This document shows, in pieces, positions 10,009-20,876 of a stretch of DNA of 64,000 nucleotides. Below the pieces are notes generated by a model. The model searched no databases. It saw only the letters and a program-made list of their open reading frames with translations, and was not told where the DNA came from. The translations under genes were made by a program, and so were the position numbers. The stretch is from Nosema muscidifuracis. Its lineage: Eukaryota; Microsporidia; Nosematidae. The stretch spans positions 186,001 through 250,000 of the forward strand of contig JAIOKI010000013.1 of the NCBI GenBank assembly GCA_028335825.1, written 5' to 3'. Within the stretch, counting starts at the first letter, position 1. Each line of letters opens with the position of its first letter.

Positions 10009-12981
10009 ATGAAAAAAGATAATAGAATAGTCACATCTAAATATAATAAATATTCATTTTTTTTTGTGAATATGTATCATCAATTGAGCAAGCCTAGCAA
10101 TCTTTTCTTCCTTCTTACACTAATTTTACTGACTATTCCACAAATATCACCTTTTAATCCTTATATATATCTTCTGGCCTTTGCATTAGTAACTGGGACT
10201 TCAATGATTAAAGATGGATTTGAAGATTATAAAAGACATGTACAGGATAAGATAGTAAATATGAAGCTTATCAATATTGCATACATTCAGGATGACGTCA
10301 TTGTTAATAAAAAAATTTTTGTTGAGGATTTGAAAAAAGGCAATTTCGTGATATTAAAAGGAGATGAAGATGTACCAGGAGATTCTGTACTTCTTTTAAG
10401 CAAAATTAATACAAAAAATGGACTTAAATGTAAATCATATTGTTTTATTGATTCTAGTAATCTGGATGGAGAATCTAATTTAAAAAAGAAGACATCATAT
10501 ACAGAAAAATATTGTGAACATGTTCTTACAGAAAATACTGGAGATTTTTCATCATACAAATTCTGTACTTGTGACAAGGATTTTATAAAAAGCATCAATG
10601 ATTCAGAAATTAAAGATACTGGTGATGTTTTCAATAAATTTGAATGTAATCTAAATGTAAATAATCAACAAGTTTTTTGTAATGAGCGAAACGTTTTACT
10701 TAGAGGAATGAAACTTAAAAACGTTGAAAGTGCTTTAATCTATACTGTAGCTGTGGGAGAACAAACTAAATTAGGTAAAAGTAACGTTATGCCTAGAAAG
10801 GGAACATCATTATTTGAAGGAGAATTAACCAAAATAGTCAAAGCAATTTTTATAATCTACTTTATTCTATTATTAACTTCTTCGATAATGGGATCATTAT
10901 TCTTAAGAAAAAATAATATTTCATATTTATATCTTGGTAATTATTTGACATCTGACTCTCTTAAATATACTGGTACCAACTATATTCTTTTCAGTTATTT
11001 AATACCTCTTTCTCTTTTTGTGACCTTGGAAGTTGCTAGAATATTTCATGCTACTTATATAAGTCATGATAAAAGAATGTCAAAGAGTGATATTAATTCA
11101 GTATGCAGAAATTCTAATGTAACAGAAGATTTAGGAATGATTCAATATATTCTTAGTGATAAAACTGGAACTCTAACTAAAAATAAGATGGTTTTTAGAA
11201 AAATTCACTTACTAGGTGATAATGAACTTTTAGGAATTGATACACTAAATTTCACATTTTCTGATCACCAAGAATTAACAAATTTCGTCAATCTGACGAA
11301 TATAACTAACTTAACTTTACGAAAGTTATTTTTTTCTTTAGTATTGATTTGTTGTAACAGTGTCGAAATATTGAACGGAAAAATGGAAGGAATTTCGCAA
11401 GACGAAATTTGCATTTTACAAGGATTAAAAGAGAGCGGAGTTGAGATGGTATCCAGAGAAGATAAGTTCGTTATTATAAAAATAGGAAATTTAACGATAA
11501 GATGTGATATTGAGTTTACATTGGATTTTAGTTCATCTAGGCAGAGAATGTCTACGGTGGTTAAGATTTTCAATAGATATTATATTTTTTCTAAAGGATC
11601 TGATCAAATAATGCTTGACGAAAAAAAGATAAAGTTTCCTATTTCATCTAAAAATATAGTATCATCAATAATTAATAATAATTCTAGTTATAGAACCTTA
11701 ATCATAGCATACAAAGAAATTTCTAAATCAGAATTTATAACTACTAAAGATAAATTTAAAAACGTAAGCTTAAAAGGAAGAGAGCATCAAGAAAATGAAA
11801 TATTTAAAGAGATAGAAAATGGTATGGAATATTTAGGAACCACATTTATAGAAGACGAATTACAAGATGATGTCAAAGAAACTATCAGGTTGTTAAAACA
11901 AGCTGATATTAAAATATGGATGATAACTGGAGATAAAAAAGAAACTGCAATAAGTTGTGCGATAGATTGTGGAATAATGAATAATATTAATGATGATGAT
12001 GTTATAGTCATAGAAGGTAAAAGGTTTGATGAAGATATTCGACATTTAAATATTTTAGAATATAAATCTGTAATTTTATATAGATCAACTCCAAGACAAA
12101 AAGGACAAGTCGCACAGAAATTTCGAGAATTTAAGAAGAATACCCTTGCTATTGGAGATGGTAATAATGATGTTCCAATGCTTCTTACTGCAAATGTAGG
12201 GGTTGGTATCTTAGGTAAAGAAGGAAATCAAGCAGGAATTTCTGCTGATTTCGCTATACCTGATTTTAAAAGTCTAAAATATTTAATTTTAATACACGGT
12301 CGATATAATTTTATAAGATTTTCCAAGGTGACACTAAATGCTTTCTACAAGAATATTTATTTAATAATTATTCAATATTTGTATAATTTCTTTACAGGGT
12401 TCTCTGGTAAACCTGTCTATAATAATAATTTCTTGAATTATTACAACGTCTTTTTTACTTCTCTTATTCCTGCCTCTATCTGCTGCTTTGATAAAGATCT
12501 ACCTGAAGAATATTTACTCAATAATCCAGAAGAATACAAAGCTACTAAAAGTTTCTTTTGTAAGTCAGTTATTCTAATAGGAATAATTTATGGAATTATA
12601 CAAGGATTGATTGTTTTCATATTGGTATTTTGTACCATGCATGTTAAAGATCTTGTATCAGGGAATGGAAAAGTAGGTGGATATGATGCTCTAAATAATC
12701 TAATGGCACTTATTGTCTTCTTTTCTGTATTTCTTGGACAAATAAGATTAATTTCATATTTTACTGTATATTCATATTTGGCAATATTTCTAAGTCTATT
12801 GTTAAATTTCGTTACTTTGTTTCTGATACCAAATAGATTAAACGAACAAAATATGTGGATATTATTAAGTATTCCATCCGCATATTTTGTTTTTATATCA
12901 ACTTTTTTATTCTCTTACATGGCTGAGATATGTTTGTCTATAATATTTAATAAGGTGGTTGATAAGAAAAAATTACAGTAG
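10009..12981 (+). CDS. P4-type ATPase (phospholipid flippase)
   Basis: This is a 990-residue P-type ATPase. The N-terminal KPSNLFFLLTLILLTIP and DGFEDYKRH segments are typical of the P4 (Drs2/Dnf) family. The actuator loop has DGES at 153-156 (DGET in most P4 enzymes). The phosphorylated aspartate is Asp384 in DKTGTLT, and the hinge motif is GDGNND at 716-721. The membrane gate motif, usually PISL, reads PLSL. P4-ATPases move aminophospholipids to the cytosolic leaflet of Golgi, endosome or plasma membranes and need a Cdc50 partner, which is not in the window. The protein is shorter than yeast Drs2 (about 1355). CCCC lies ten bases upstream of the ATG. Confidence 0.9.
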   Translation: MKKDNRIVTSKYNKYSFFFVNMYHQLSKPSNLFFLLTLILLTIPQISPFNPYIYLLAFALVTGTSMIKDGFEDYKRHVQDKIVNMKLINIAYIQDDVIVNKKIFVEDLKKGNFVILKGDEDVPGDSVLLLSKINTKNGLKCKSYCFIDSSNLDGESNLKKKTSYTEKYCEHVLTENTGDFSSYKFCTCDKDFIKSINDSEIKDTGDVFNKFECNLNVNNQQVFCNERNVLLRGMKLKNVESALIYTVAVGEQTKLGKSNVMPRKGTSLFEGELTKIVKAIFIIYFILLLTSSIMGSLFLRKNNISYLYLGNYLTSDSLKYTGTNYILFSYLIPLSLFVTLEVARIFHATYISHDKRMSKSDINSVCRNSNVTEDLGMIQYILSDKTGTLTKNKMVFRKIHLLGDNELLGIDTLNFTFSDHQELTNFVNLTNITNLTLRKLFFSLVLICCNSVEILNGKMEGISQDEICILQGLKESGVEMVSREDKFVIIKIGNLTIRCDIEFTLDFSSSRQRMSTVVKIFNRYYIFSKGSDQIMLDEKKIKFPISSKNIVSSIINNNSSYRTLIIAYKEISKSEFITTKDKFKNVSLKGREHQENEIFKEIENGMEYLGTTFIEDELQDDVKETIRLLKQADIKIWMITGDKKETAISCAIDCGIMNNINDDDVIVIEGKRFDEDIRHLNILEYKSVILYRSTPRQKGQVAQKFREFKKNTLAIGDGNNDVPMLLTANVGVGILGKEGNQAGISADFAIPDFKSLKYLILIHGRYNFIRFSKVTLNAFYKNIYLIIIQYLYNFFTGFSGKPVYNNNFLNYYNVFFTSLIPASICCFDKDLPEEYLLNNPEEYKATKSFFCKSVILIGIIYGIIQGLIVFILVFCTMHVKDLVSGNGKVGGYDALNNLMALIVFFSVFLGQIRLISYFTVYSYLAIFLSLLLNFVTLFLIPNRLNEQNMWILLSIPSAYFVFISTFLFSYMAEICLSIIFNKVVDKKKLQ

Positions 12982-13037
12982 ATTAAAAAGAAATCAAATA
13001 AATTGTTAAATAAAATTATTATTAATAGCGAAATACT

Positions 13038-15278
13038 TTATTTCTTAGATTTACTACGCTTCGTAGGTGCGTCTGCTGTTTTTTTAGAATCAGAACTACT
13101 AGAAGAAGCATTACGTTTTACACGTTTTGAAGGCGCAGGAGTAGCAGAAGAAGCATGAGTTACCATAGAAGCTTTACGAGTAGATCTTGGAGTAACAGTC
13201 AATTTAGAAATAGGTTTAGGCTTTATAATATTTTCTTCTTTAGATTTAGAATTTTCATTACTTTCTTTAAATTTAGTTGTCTCATCTTTTAATATTGTCA
13301 AATTATCGTATTCTACGCTTTCTTTTTCATCGTCAGATTCCTTCACTCTCTTTTGCTTAGTAGAATCCTCACGTTTTCTCTTTTTTGGTGATGTTTTTTT
13401 CTTTGGTGATTCAGATTTGTCATTCACAGTAGATACTTTATCTTTTGTATCCTTTTTTTCTTTTTTATTGACTACAGATTCTTCTGCCTTATTTTCATCT
13501 TTTTCTCCAATAGTTACCAAAGGTGTTTCCTGATCATCAACTTTTTTGACATCTTGTTCCTCAATCATTGGCAATGGTTCATTTTCAACAGTTTCTTCTT
13601 TGACAGGTACTAATTCTTCTTTATCATCAACTTTTTTGACATCTTGTTCTTCAATCATTGGCAATGGTTCATTTTCAACAGTTTCTTCTTTAACTGGTAC
13701 TAATTCTTCTTTATCATCAACTTGTTTTACATCTTGTTCTTCAATCATTGGCAATGGTTCTTCTTTAACAGCTTCATTCTCTAATATAGATTCTTTAGTA
13801 TCAAGATTATCTTCGGTATTTATATTCTTCTCGATATCTGATTTTGAATGATCTTCTTTCGATAAATCAAAGAATGGATTTTCAACTGAATTTTTAGTCT
13901 CTTCTTCTCTTTCAGCTTCTTTAATCTCTTCTTCTTTTTCAACTTCTTTAATCTCTTTAGTTAATTCAAGAGACTGTTCACTGGTTTGATTAAGTTGCTC
14001 GTCTACTGCTCTCTCTGCATCTTTTAAGATTTCTTTTTCAATTACAGCATCACCCAAATCTTTAGATACTTTTTTAGATATCAATGGATTTATTGGTGTA
14101 TCAACTACTACAGAAAGATCAATTGACTCTTTTATTTCTTCATTAAGATCTTCTTGTTTAGACACTATTGCATTTTTTACACTGCTCAGATCTCCTTCTT
14201 CGAGAGCGTCCTCTGCCTTCGTCTCTGATGAACTTGCATCAATAATTTTTACAGCTGCTTGTACTTCAAAATTACTCTTAACATCGTCTTCCAATTTCAT
14301 TTCCTGATACTCCTCAATATTAACTTTCTCTTTGACTTCTTGATATATCACTCCTTCCTTAATATAATGACTGCTTACTACTTCCCTAGTTATATTAGTC
14401 TCCTTCTTAGTATGTAAATCTCCACAAACTTCGTTAGTTACAATTTCATTATTTTCAATAAGAACATTCTTAACTACATCAGTATTTTGATTATTACTTT
14501 CATCATTGATCACTTCCATTTCTACCTTCTCACTCATAATATCGTTATTTTCAATATTAACATTCTTAACTACATCAGTATTTTGATTATTACTTTCATC
14601 ATTAATCACTTCCATTTCTACCTTCTCACTAACAATTTCTTCTTCTATAACCTCCATAGCTTCTTCATTCTCAGACATGGGTCTCATAGCTATTCCTTCT
14701 CTAGTTTCATTAATAGATTGCTCTTCTGTATTAATTATAGTACCTGATTCTTCAATAACTTCCATTTCATTATCATTCTGGTTTTTATCCTTTTTATCTT
14801 CTTTGTTCTCTTTATTCATTTTTTTGTTTACTAACAATTTATTTTCTTTTTCCATTTTTCCGTTTATAAACAAATTGTCTTCAACTTCAATAAATGAAAC
14901 ACCAGCTGGTCTACTTGTCAAATATTTCAAATGTTCAGGACATTCTTTAATAATTTTAGCCTGATCTATAACTGCACTAGGATCAGTCATTTTTACTTGA
15001 AATCCTTTACCATGTATTCTTACTATATCTCCCATTTCAAAATCATATTTCTTACCCATTTCTAGAACTATATCATTAAGTCTTACATCCTTACCGAATG
15101 CCATTATCTGTCCCTGGTCTACATAAATTTTAAGATGAACTTCTTCTATAGAAGGTAGTTGTATTCTTACATGACAATATAATCCACTTCCTATAGATAT
15201 TTGACCAGAGTTAGTAAGTACGTATGTCTTTATAGATCCTTCATCATTTAATATATTTAAAGTGTATTTATATTCCAT
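13038..15278 (-). CDS. FHA-domain protein with acidic repeats and a basic tail, Ki-67-like architecture
   Basis: Residues 1-100 form an FHA-like fold. The stretch YCHVRIQLPSIEEVHLKI is very close to the Ki-67 FHA block (CDIRIQLPVVSKQHCKI). The phosphopeptide-binding Arg after Gly30 is replaced by Ser31, whereas Ser43, His48 and Asn68 are kept. Residues ~140-600 are acidic and low-complexity, with three copies of a ~29-residue unit containing LPMIEEQDVKKVDDKEELVP (DNA about 13516-13765) and two copies of an EVINDESNNQNTDVVKNV unit. The last ~150 residues are Lys/Arg-rich with SPKK motifs and a KKTADAPTKRSKSKK-like end, suited to DNA or chromatin binding. Domain order resembles Ki-67 and fungal FHA chromatin proteins. 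No RVSF-type PP1 motif is clear. CCCC precedes the start. Confidence 0.6.
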   Translation of the reverse strand: MEYKYTLNILNDEGSIKTYVLTNSGQISIGSGLYCHVRIQLPSIEEVHLKIYVDQGQIMAFGKDVRLNDIVLEMGKKYDFEMGDIVRIHGKGFQVKMTDPSAVIDQAKIIKECPEHLKYLTSRPAGVSFIEVEDNLFINGKMEKENKLLVNKKMNKENKEDKKDKNQNDNEMEVIEESGTIINTEEQSINETREGIAMRPMSENEEAMEVIEEEIVSEKVEMEVINDESNNQNTDVVKNVNIENNDIMSEKVEMEVINDESNNQNTDVVKNVLIENNEIVTNEVCGDLHTKKETNITREVVSSHYIKEGVIYQEVKEKVNIEEYQEMKLEDDVKSNFEVQAAVKIIDASSSETKAEDALEEGDLSSVKNAIVSKQEDLNEEIKESIDLSVVVDTPINPLISKKVSKDLGDAVIEKEILKDAERAVDEQLNQTSEQSLELTKEIKEVEKEEEIKEAEREEETKNSVENPFFDLSKEDHSKSDIEKNINTEDNLDTKESILENEAVKEEPLPMIEEQDVKQVDDKEELVPVKEETVENEPLPMIEEQDVKKVDDKEELVPVKEETVENEPLPMIEEQDVKKVDDQETPLVTIGEKDENKAEESVVNKKEKKDTKDKVSTVNDKSESPKKKTSPKKRKREDSTKQKRVKESDDEKESVEYDNLTILKDETTKFKESNENSKSKEENIIKPKPISKLTVTPRSTRKASMVTHASSATPAPSKRVKRNASSSSSDSKKTADAPTKRSKSKK

Positions 15279-16018
15279 TTTAAGGGGTTAAAAAAAGTAT
15301 CTTAAATAATGAAATTACTGGTAAAATAATCAGGCATTAAAAAATAAAGAATAAATTAATTTATCAAGAAAAGTTTAAAGAAAAAAAATATTAAAACACT
15401 TCATTAATATATAATTAAATATATAAGATACCATTTATAGAAAAACACTCCATTAGTATCTAATAAATATAAGAATATATAATATTCCATTTAGTTAATA
15501 TTTTGAATACATAAAAACACACCATTAGTATCTGATTAATTAAATATTTGATAAATATATAATATATCATTTATTTAATATTTTAAATACATAAAAACAC
15601 TCCATTAATATATAATTAAATATAATATTCCATTTATGAAAAACACACCATTACTATCTGATTAAAAGATATCATTTATGAAATATACCCATTACTATCT
15701 AATTAATTAATATTTATATACAATAAAATAAAAGTCTTCTACCAAACCTATTATTATACATGTTAAATTATTTAATTTATATTTTTATAATATATCATAA
15801 TCAAATCTGAAAAAAGTCTTCACTCTAATAAAATCAACAAGTTATTAGTCAGTCTACTCATCTTTGGATCAACCCTCAGATAAAAAAAAATCAAAGTCTT
15901 TTCTTACATAAATATAAAAAAATAAAATCTCGCATAAATAAAAGAGAAAAGTGTATTTCTACATTCCCTCATAAAAATCATTTATAACGTTACTAACAAT
16001 AAGTTATAAATTAAAAAT
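15279..16018. other. intergenic region with dispersed short repeats
   Basis: About five imperfect units carrying ACACTCCATTAGTATCTAAT or a close variant occur between 15390 and 15720. No gene or RNA is seen. The last 150 bases, downstream of the L5 stop, are unique A+T-rich sequence. Confidence 0.6.
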
Positions 16019-16906
16019 TTAATTAGATTTAAGTGCAGATAATTTTTCTTGAATTCTTCTCTTTCTTTCTTCCAATGGTAATTTATCAACTCTGTATTTC
16101 TTGAATCCTGAATAATCTTTCTTTTCTTTCTCTTCTCTAACTGGATTCTTTATAATAGCATCTAAAGCTTGTTGATAAATTCCTGCAATATTTTCAGGTT
16201 CAATATTTTTCTTAATATAATCACTAAATTGTAATTTATATTTCTCTTCATCATTCTCCTTAAGAGTCTTCATATAATCAGAGACATGTTTACAGAAAAT
16301 TCTATCTCTAAGTTCTTCAGCTTTAAATGGTTTATTCTTCTCATATCCAAAGAATTTAGATTCTGAATGAGGAATATAAATTCCAGCATCAGAAGCTCCC
16401 TTCATAGCAATAAATGTATTAGCACCCTTTGTATTTCTAGATAATCCAATATCTAAAAAGACTTTAAGAGCTCTTCTCTCTTCATCAATATCCTCAGTAA
16501 TTGAATATGTACCATCAGTCTTCTTAGCCTTGTACAAATCATCCATTTCTAATTTAGCAAGAGCTCTTCTACCAGCTAAAAATCCAGTAGCATAAAAAGC
16601 AAAGTGATTCTTCAATCCAAATTCAACTCCATAATTCTTTAACTCAGTAGAATCAGCAAAAGCAAATACTCTGTCTCCATCAATATATGATCGAGTTATT
16701 TGACAGATAACCTTAGTATTAGTCTTACGTACAACTAATCTAAACTTAAGAGCACCTTGTTTGTTATAATCCTGTTTAATTAAATTAATTCTGTGTCTGT
16801 AGTTAGTCTTGCACTCTCTTCTTCTACGTCTTTTGACTTGGAATCTACTTCTTTTAGTAGCAGCGGATTTCACTTTCTTATTTCTTTTACCAGCTTTTCT
16901 TGCCAT
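16019..16906 (-). CDS. RPL5: 60S ribosomal protein L5 (uL18)
   Basis: This 295-residue uL18 protein has the usual eukaryotic length and blocks: [70 protein letters not shown] and [12 protein letters not shown]5 binds 5S rRNA and, with L11, joins the central protuberance of the large subunit. The first 20 residues (rich in Lys and Arg, opening [11 protein letters not shown]) differ from the usual GFVKVVKN start and look like a lineage-specific basic replacement. CCCC lies a few bases upstream of the ATG. Codon use is less A+T-extreme than in the neighbouring genes, as expected for a highly expressed gene. Confidence 0.95.
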   Translation of the reverse strand: MARKAGKRNKKVKSAATKRSRFQVKRRRRRECKTNYRHRINLIKQDYNKQGALKFRLVVRKTNTKVICQITRSYIDGDRVFAFADSTELKNYGVEFGLKNHFAFYATGFLAGRRALAKLEMDDLYKAKKTDGTYSITEDIDEERRALKVFLDIGLSRNTKGANTFIAMKGASDAGIYIPHSESKFFGYEKNKPFKAEELRDRIFCKHVSDYMKTLKENDEEKYKLQFSDYIKKNIEPENIAGIYQQALDAIIKNPVREEKEKKDYSGFKKYRVDKLPLEERKRRIQEKLSALKSN

Positions 16907-17285
16907 TTTTAGGGGGTTAAAAAAAAATATTTTTTTACTAAAATTTTTTTAAAATAAAAAATATCTTTCAATTGAAATTTTATATAATCATCTTTTATAT
17001 ATCTTCAAATAAATGATATATTTAAATTATTATGTAAGTCTTCTATCTAAAATTAATATAGAAATTGATCTATCTAAGATAAAATTGATAATTTTTCTTT
17101 TAAAAATTAATATTTCTCTAACAGAAAATATTATTAAACTTAATATTTCTAAAATAAATATTTCTCTAACAGAAAATATTATTAAAATTAATATGACTAA
17201 AATTAATATTATTAAAATTAATATTTCTCTAACTGAAAATATTATAATTTTTCAAATTTCTGTCAATTCTTCACTTTTTTTATAT
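16907..17285. repeat. intergenic region with an AATATTTCTCTAACAGAAAA repeat
   Basis: Four copies of AATATTTCTCTAACAGAAAA or its ACTGAAAA variant lie at roughly 17108-17240, separated by ATTAATAT spacers. They keep a 92-codon frame open by chance, with a protein rich only in Ile, Asn and Lys. The frame has no start-proximal CCC, so the region is treated as the spacer between L5 and the Rrn7-like gene. Confidence 0.65.
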
Positions 17286-17291
17286 CCCTAA

Positions 17292-18488
17292 ATGATTTTA
17301 TGTGAAATATGTAAAACTCCTTTCAGATGCATAAATGGAGAATATATCTGTCAAGAAGGTCACGTTTCAAGTACAAAAGTAGAAATAGCAGATGATCTTC
17401 ATTGGTCATTAAAGAGTCAAAAACAAAAAGTTAAAAAAGAAGAAAGTATTTTTTCTAAATATTGTCTCCAGTATAAAAGTCTACTCATAGCCAGTTTTAT
17501 GTTTGATGATATAATTAAGTTTATGAATTGTAAATCTTCTAAATTTATGGAATATTACATTAATTTTTTTTCTGGAGATAAATCTATTGTAAATTCTCCT
17601 ATTCGTATATCTTTTGGATATCTCCTTATTTTATCATATTTTACTAAAAGACTTGAAGAAGAAAAAAAAGGAAATTTATTATTTTATGCATCTTTTTTAG
17701 TAGAGTTTAAGAAATTTGATTATATTAATAGATGTTTACATTATAAAAATATTTTGAATATGAAAACAACTTCTAATCTTTCTATTGGTGTTAGTTTAAC
17801 AAATATTTATTGGATACGTAAATATAAACTTGTTTCTATTTTAAGTGAAGCTAAATATCCTGTTAATAAAGAACATGCTAAAGTTATTAGAGAAACTTCT
17901 TGTTCACATCCACTTATAGAATATAATAAGTCAGTTATGATACAAGATTTTGATTATTCTATTGATATTATGTTAAAATATTTTTATAAAGTTTGTGAAA
18001 TATATGAAATTACTGTTACAGAAGATATGATAAAATATTTTAAGAGATATGTTGAATTAAGAAGATTTAGTAGAATGATATGTATACCTGAAGATGAAGT
18101 ATCTATGTATTTATATTTATATTGTAGAAATAAATCAATAGAAATTAATCATAAGAAAGCTTTAGAAAATATTAATTATTTGATAGGTAATAATCAATTT
18201 GAAAATACAGTAGAATATGAAAAATCAGATATTACTTTTTTAAATTTAATTACTTTATTTACACACACATCTGAAGAAGCTTTTATAAGAAGATTACAAG
18301 ATTTAATTGTAACTAAAGAATTTAGATCAAAGAATAATATTTTTATTCTAAAAAATAATTTTAATCAGCATTATCATCTTCTTAAGAAAGAATCTTTTAT
18401 TTATTATATAAGTTTAATTAAACCTCTACTAAAAAATAAAATGAATTATAAAATTAAGAAGAGATACATAGAAGATGATAGAATATGA
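17292..18488 (+). CDS. RRN7: Rrn7/TAF1B-like RNA polymerase I core factor
   Basis: The 398-residue protein opens with a zinc ribbon, C4-x2-C7 ... C20-x3-H24, in the context CxxCxTPFRCINGEYICQEGH. This is the signature of Rrn7/TAF1B, the TFIIB-like subunit of the Pol I core factor, where DGxxYCxxGH is conserved. The rest is helical, as expected for degenerate cyclin folds, and contains an HPLIEYNKSV...FDYSIDIMLKYFYKVC block. Yeast Rrn7 is 514 residues, so this one is shortened. A CCC lies three bases before the ATG. The other core-factor subunits are not in the window. Confidence 0.7.
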   Translation: MILCEICKTPFRCINGEYICQEGHVSSTKVEIADDLHWSLKSQKQKVKKEESIFSKYCLQYKSLLIASFMFDDIIKFMNCKSSKFMEYYINFFSGDKSIVNSPIRISFGYLLILSYFTKRLEEEKKGNLLFYASFLVEFKKFDYINRCLHYKNILNMKTTSNLSIGVSLTNIYWIRKYKLVSILSEAKYPVNKEHAKVIRETSCSHPLIEYNKSVMIQDFDYSIDIMLKYFYKVCEIYEITVTEDMIKYFKRYVELRRFSRMICIPEDEVSMYLYLYCRNKSIEINHKKALENINYLIGNNQFENTVEYEKSDITFLNLITLFTHTSEEAFIRRLQDLIVTKEFRSKNNIFILKNNFNQHYHLLKKESFIYYISLIKPLLKNKMNYKIKKRYIEDDRI

Positions 18489-18824
18489 TGTAATGGAATA
18501 AAATATTATAATGTAATGGAATAAAGGGATATGATTAAAAGTATGATGGAATAAAATATTATAATGTGATAAAATAATATCATAGTTATATTATTATGTA
18601 ATAAAACACTATGCAATAAAAGAATATCACTAAAAAGCAGTATGGAATAGAAGATTAATAAATATAATTGATCATTAAAAAGCAGTATGGAATAAAAGAC
18701 TATAAAAAACACTATACTTTAAAAGACTATTAAAAACACTATACTTTAAAAGATTAATAAATATAATTGATCATTAAAAAACACTATACTTTAAAGACTA
18801 CAAAATAATAATAACAATTAATCA
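18489..18824. repeat. intergenic repeats (GTATGGAATAAAA and AAACACTATACTTTAAAAGA families)
   Basis: This is the spacer between the convergent 3' ends of the Rrn7-like gene and Sec63. It contains several TAATGGAATAAAATATTATA-like units, then three copies of AAAAACACTATACTTTAAAG and two of AATAAATATAATTGATCATT. No gene is seen. Confidence 0.65.
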
Positions 18825-20438
18825 TTAGAAATATTTTAATATGATAGATTCTTCAATATTATTTTTTAAGTACTGTCCATTAAATACATGTAACTTAATT
18901 TCACTACTGTTTTTATTATCAGGTGCATCAAAAGTAAATATAATATCTTTAAGATTATCTTCATTAAAAAATACAATTTCTTTATGTAAAATATTATCAA
19001 TAGTAATAAATACTCCCCAAGAACATAAAATAGGTTCTCTTATTTTATATGAATGTACTGATTCTTTCTTATTATTTTTATTAATAAATCCTAATTTAAC
19101 TTTTATTGTTACTGAACTTTTTTTACATATCTTAAAAATTGATGTATTCTTAGATTTATCTTCATCTATTAAATAATCATTAGGATTTTCATCTTCTACA
19201 TCAGAAGCATCTTCATTATTATTACCTGTATTTTTAATTACTGCGATAAATTCTTCAATTTTTATTCTACTTATCTTAGAATTAATAAAAAGTGCTTCTT
19301 CTAATTCTTTTCCTCTTAATAATTTTTTTAAAGTATCTTCTATCTCAAATTTTTCATTATTAATTTTCATCATAAAAAGATCATTAAATTTAATATAAGG
19401 ATATTGTAATAAATAATATTCCTCATCAAATATTCCTTGAGTTATCATTCCTTGTAATATAAAAAGTTTTTTTAAAATATCTACATATCCTTTAGCAATA
19501 GCTATATATTTTAAAGATTCAATAAGAAGAAGACTTTTAGATCTAACATATTCTAAATCACTCTCTTTACAAATATTTAATCTAAATAAATGATCATTTA
19601 AAATGAGAAATCCATCATTAAGATTTTTGATATCTGGAAGTGGATATCCAAAATTATGTTCAATATTAGATTTAATCTTAGAACAATCACTTTTAAATTT
19701 ATAACATCCTAATTCTTCAGATTTAGAAAGAATCATTAGTAGATTTTTAATATCACATTTCTTTTTAAGATCTTCATTTAAAAAATTAATAAAAACTTCC
19801 ATTGTATCAAAAGAAACATTTAAAGAATTCTTATTTTTCATATTCTTCCATTTTCTGTAAGCATAATTTGGTAAACACATTCCTAATATAATACAATAAA
19901 TTATAAAAGCAAGTGTAGCATTCTTCATAATAATATCTGGTATAGCAATAATTTCACCACTCTTTGATTCATTATTAAGCCATCTTGCAAATTTTTCTTT
20001 ATTTTTAACTATATTATAAGCTTTACTTATTTTAACTCTTTGATTTTCATATTCTTCTTTTTGATCTTCAGGTGCTTTACTAATATCATATTTCATCATT
20101 AATTTAACAAGTTTCTTCTTAACAACCTTCTTAGAAGTATTAAGATCAATACCAAGTATTTCTAAAGGATCAAAATCTTTTTTGATCTCCATCTTAATAA
20201 CTAAAACATTTTTAACAAGAATAGATACAACAGCCCATAAAGAAATTACCAAAACTTTTTCAAAAATATTTTTTTCTGAAGGTAATTTTTTACAACTAGA
20301 ACATTTACATTTTATGCGAGAAATGTTCTTTTTATACAGAAGATTGTATGTAAAATATAAAGTAATAGGGAGAATAAAAGAAAGAGCTAAATAACTAGAA
20401 GCTAAACCAGAATCATCGTATTGATAGCTGTATGACAT
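18825..20438 (-). CDS. SEC63: Sec63, ER translocon J-protein with a degenerate J domain
   Basis: The 537-residue product has membrane segments near 12-34, 60-82 and 170-195, and a J domain between the second and third (about 90-150). A Sec63 fold follows to about 430, then an acidic stretch and a C-terminal beta domain. The topology matches Sec63, which works with Sec61 and BiP in post-translational import into the ER. In the J domain the diagnostic HPD tripeptide is missing: the helix II/III loop reads MMKYDISKAPED where KYHPDKA is expected. HPD is required for stimulating Hsp70 ATPase in other J proteins. CCC directly abuts the ATG. Confidence 0.88.
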   Translation of the reverse strand: MSYSYQYDDSGLASSYLALSFILPITLYFTYNLLYKKNISRIKCKCSSCKKLPSEKNIFEKVLVISLWAVVSILVKNVLVIKMEIKKDFDPLEILGIDLNTSKKVVKKKLVKLMMKYDISKAPEDQKEEYENQRVKISKAYNIVKNKEKFARWLNNESKSGEIIAIPDIIMKNATLAFIIYCIILGMCLPNYAYRKWKNMKNKNSLNVSFDTMEVFINFLNEDLKKKCDIKNLLMILSKSEELGCYKFKSDCSKIKSNIEHNFGYPLPDIKNLNDGFLILNDHLFRLNICKESDLEYVRSKSLLLIESLKYIAIAKGYVDILKKLFILQGMITQGIFDEEYYLLQYPYIKFNDLFMMKINNEKFEIEDTLKKLLRGKELEEALFINSKISRIKIEEFIAVIKNTGNNNEDASDVEDENPNDYLIDEDKSKNTSIFKICKKSSVTIKVKLGFINKNNKKESVHSYKIREPILCSWGVFITIDNILHKEIVFFNEDNLKDIIFTFDAPDNKNSSEIKLHVFNGQYLKNNIEESIILKYF

Positions 20439-20876
20439 GGGTTATAAAAAATATAAAACCTATAAACAAAAAAAAAGATGATATAAAAAGAATGTTTGTA
20501 AAGAATTGAATTAAAATGTTTTTAAAGAATTATATTGTTTGTAGGGAATTAAAATGTTTGTAGGAATTAAATTGTAATGAATTGAATTATTTGTAGGAAT
20601 TAAATTAATTTATATTGTTTGTATAGATTAAATATTTTAAAAATTTATAAGTATTTTTAAAATAAAATATAGAAATATTTTTATTATGAAATATTAAAGA
20701 TTCTTTTTAGATAATAAATGTAAAATGTATAAAAATTAAATTAATAATAAATATAATCCATAATAATTTTAATTAGATAATAAATAACTTAATAATAAAT
20801 ATAACATACAAAAATAATAAACAATCTAATGCTAAATGTAATTCATACAAAATTTTTAATTAGATAATATAATTAT
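20439..20876. other. intergenic region, A+T-rich
   Basis: Loose repeats of TTTGTAGGAATTAAATT occur at about 20530-20630 and TAATAATAAATATAA at 20740-20810. No gene is recognised. Confidence 0.5.

Noticed and set aside
13546-14964. Plus-strand open frames of 86-101 codons opposite the FHA gene
   Set aside because: They are antisense shadows of the acidic repeats and lack start signals.
17013-17291. 92-codon open frame upstream of the Rrn7-like gene
   Set aside because: It is produced by a short tandem repeat, encodes only Ile, Asn, Lys and Leu runs, and has no CCC signal at its start.
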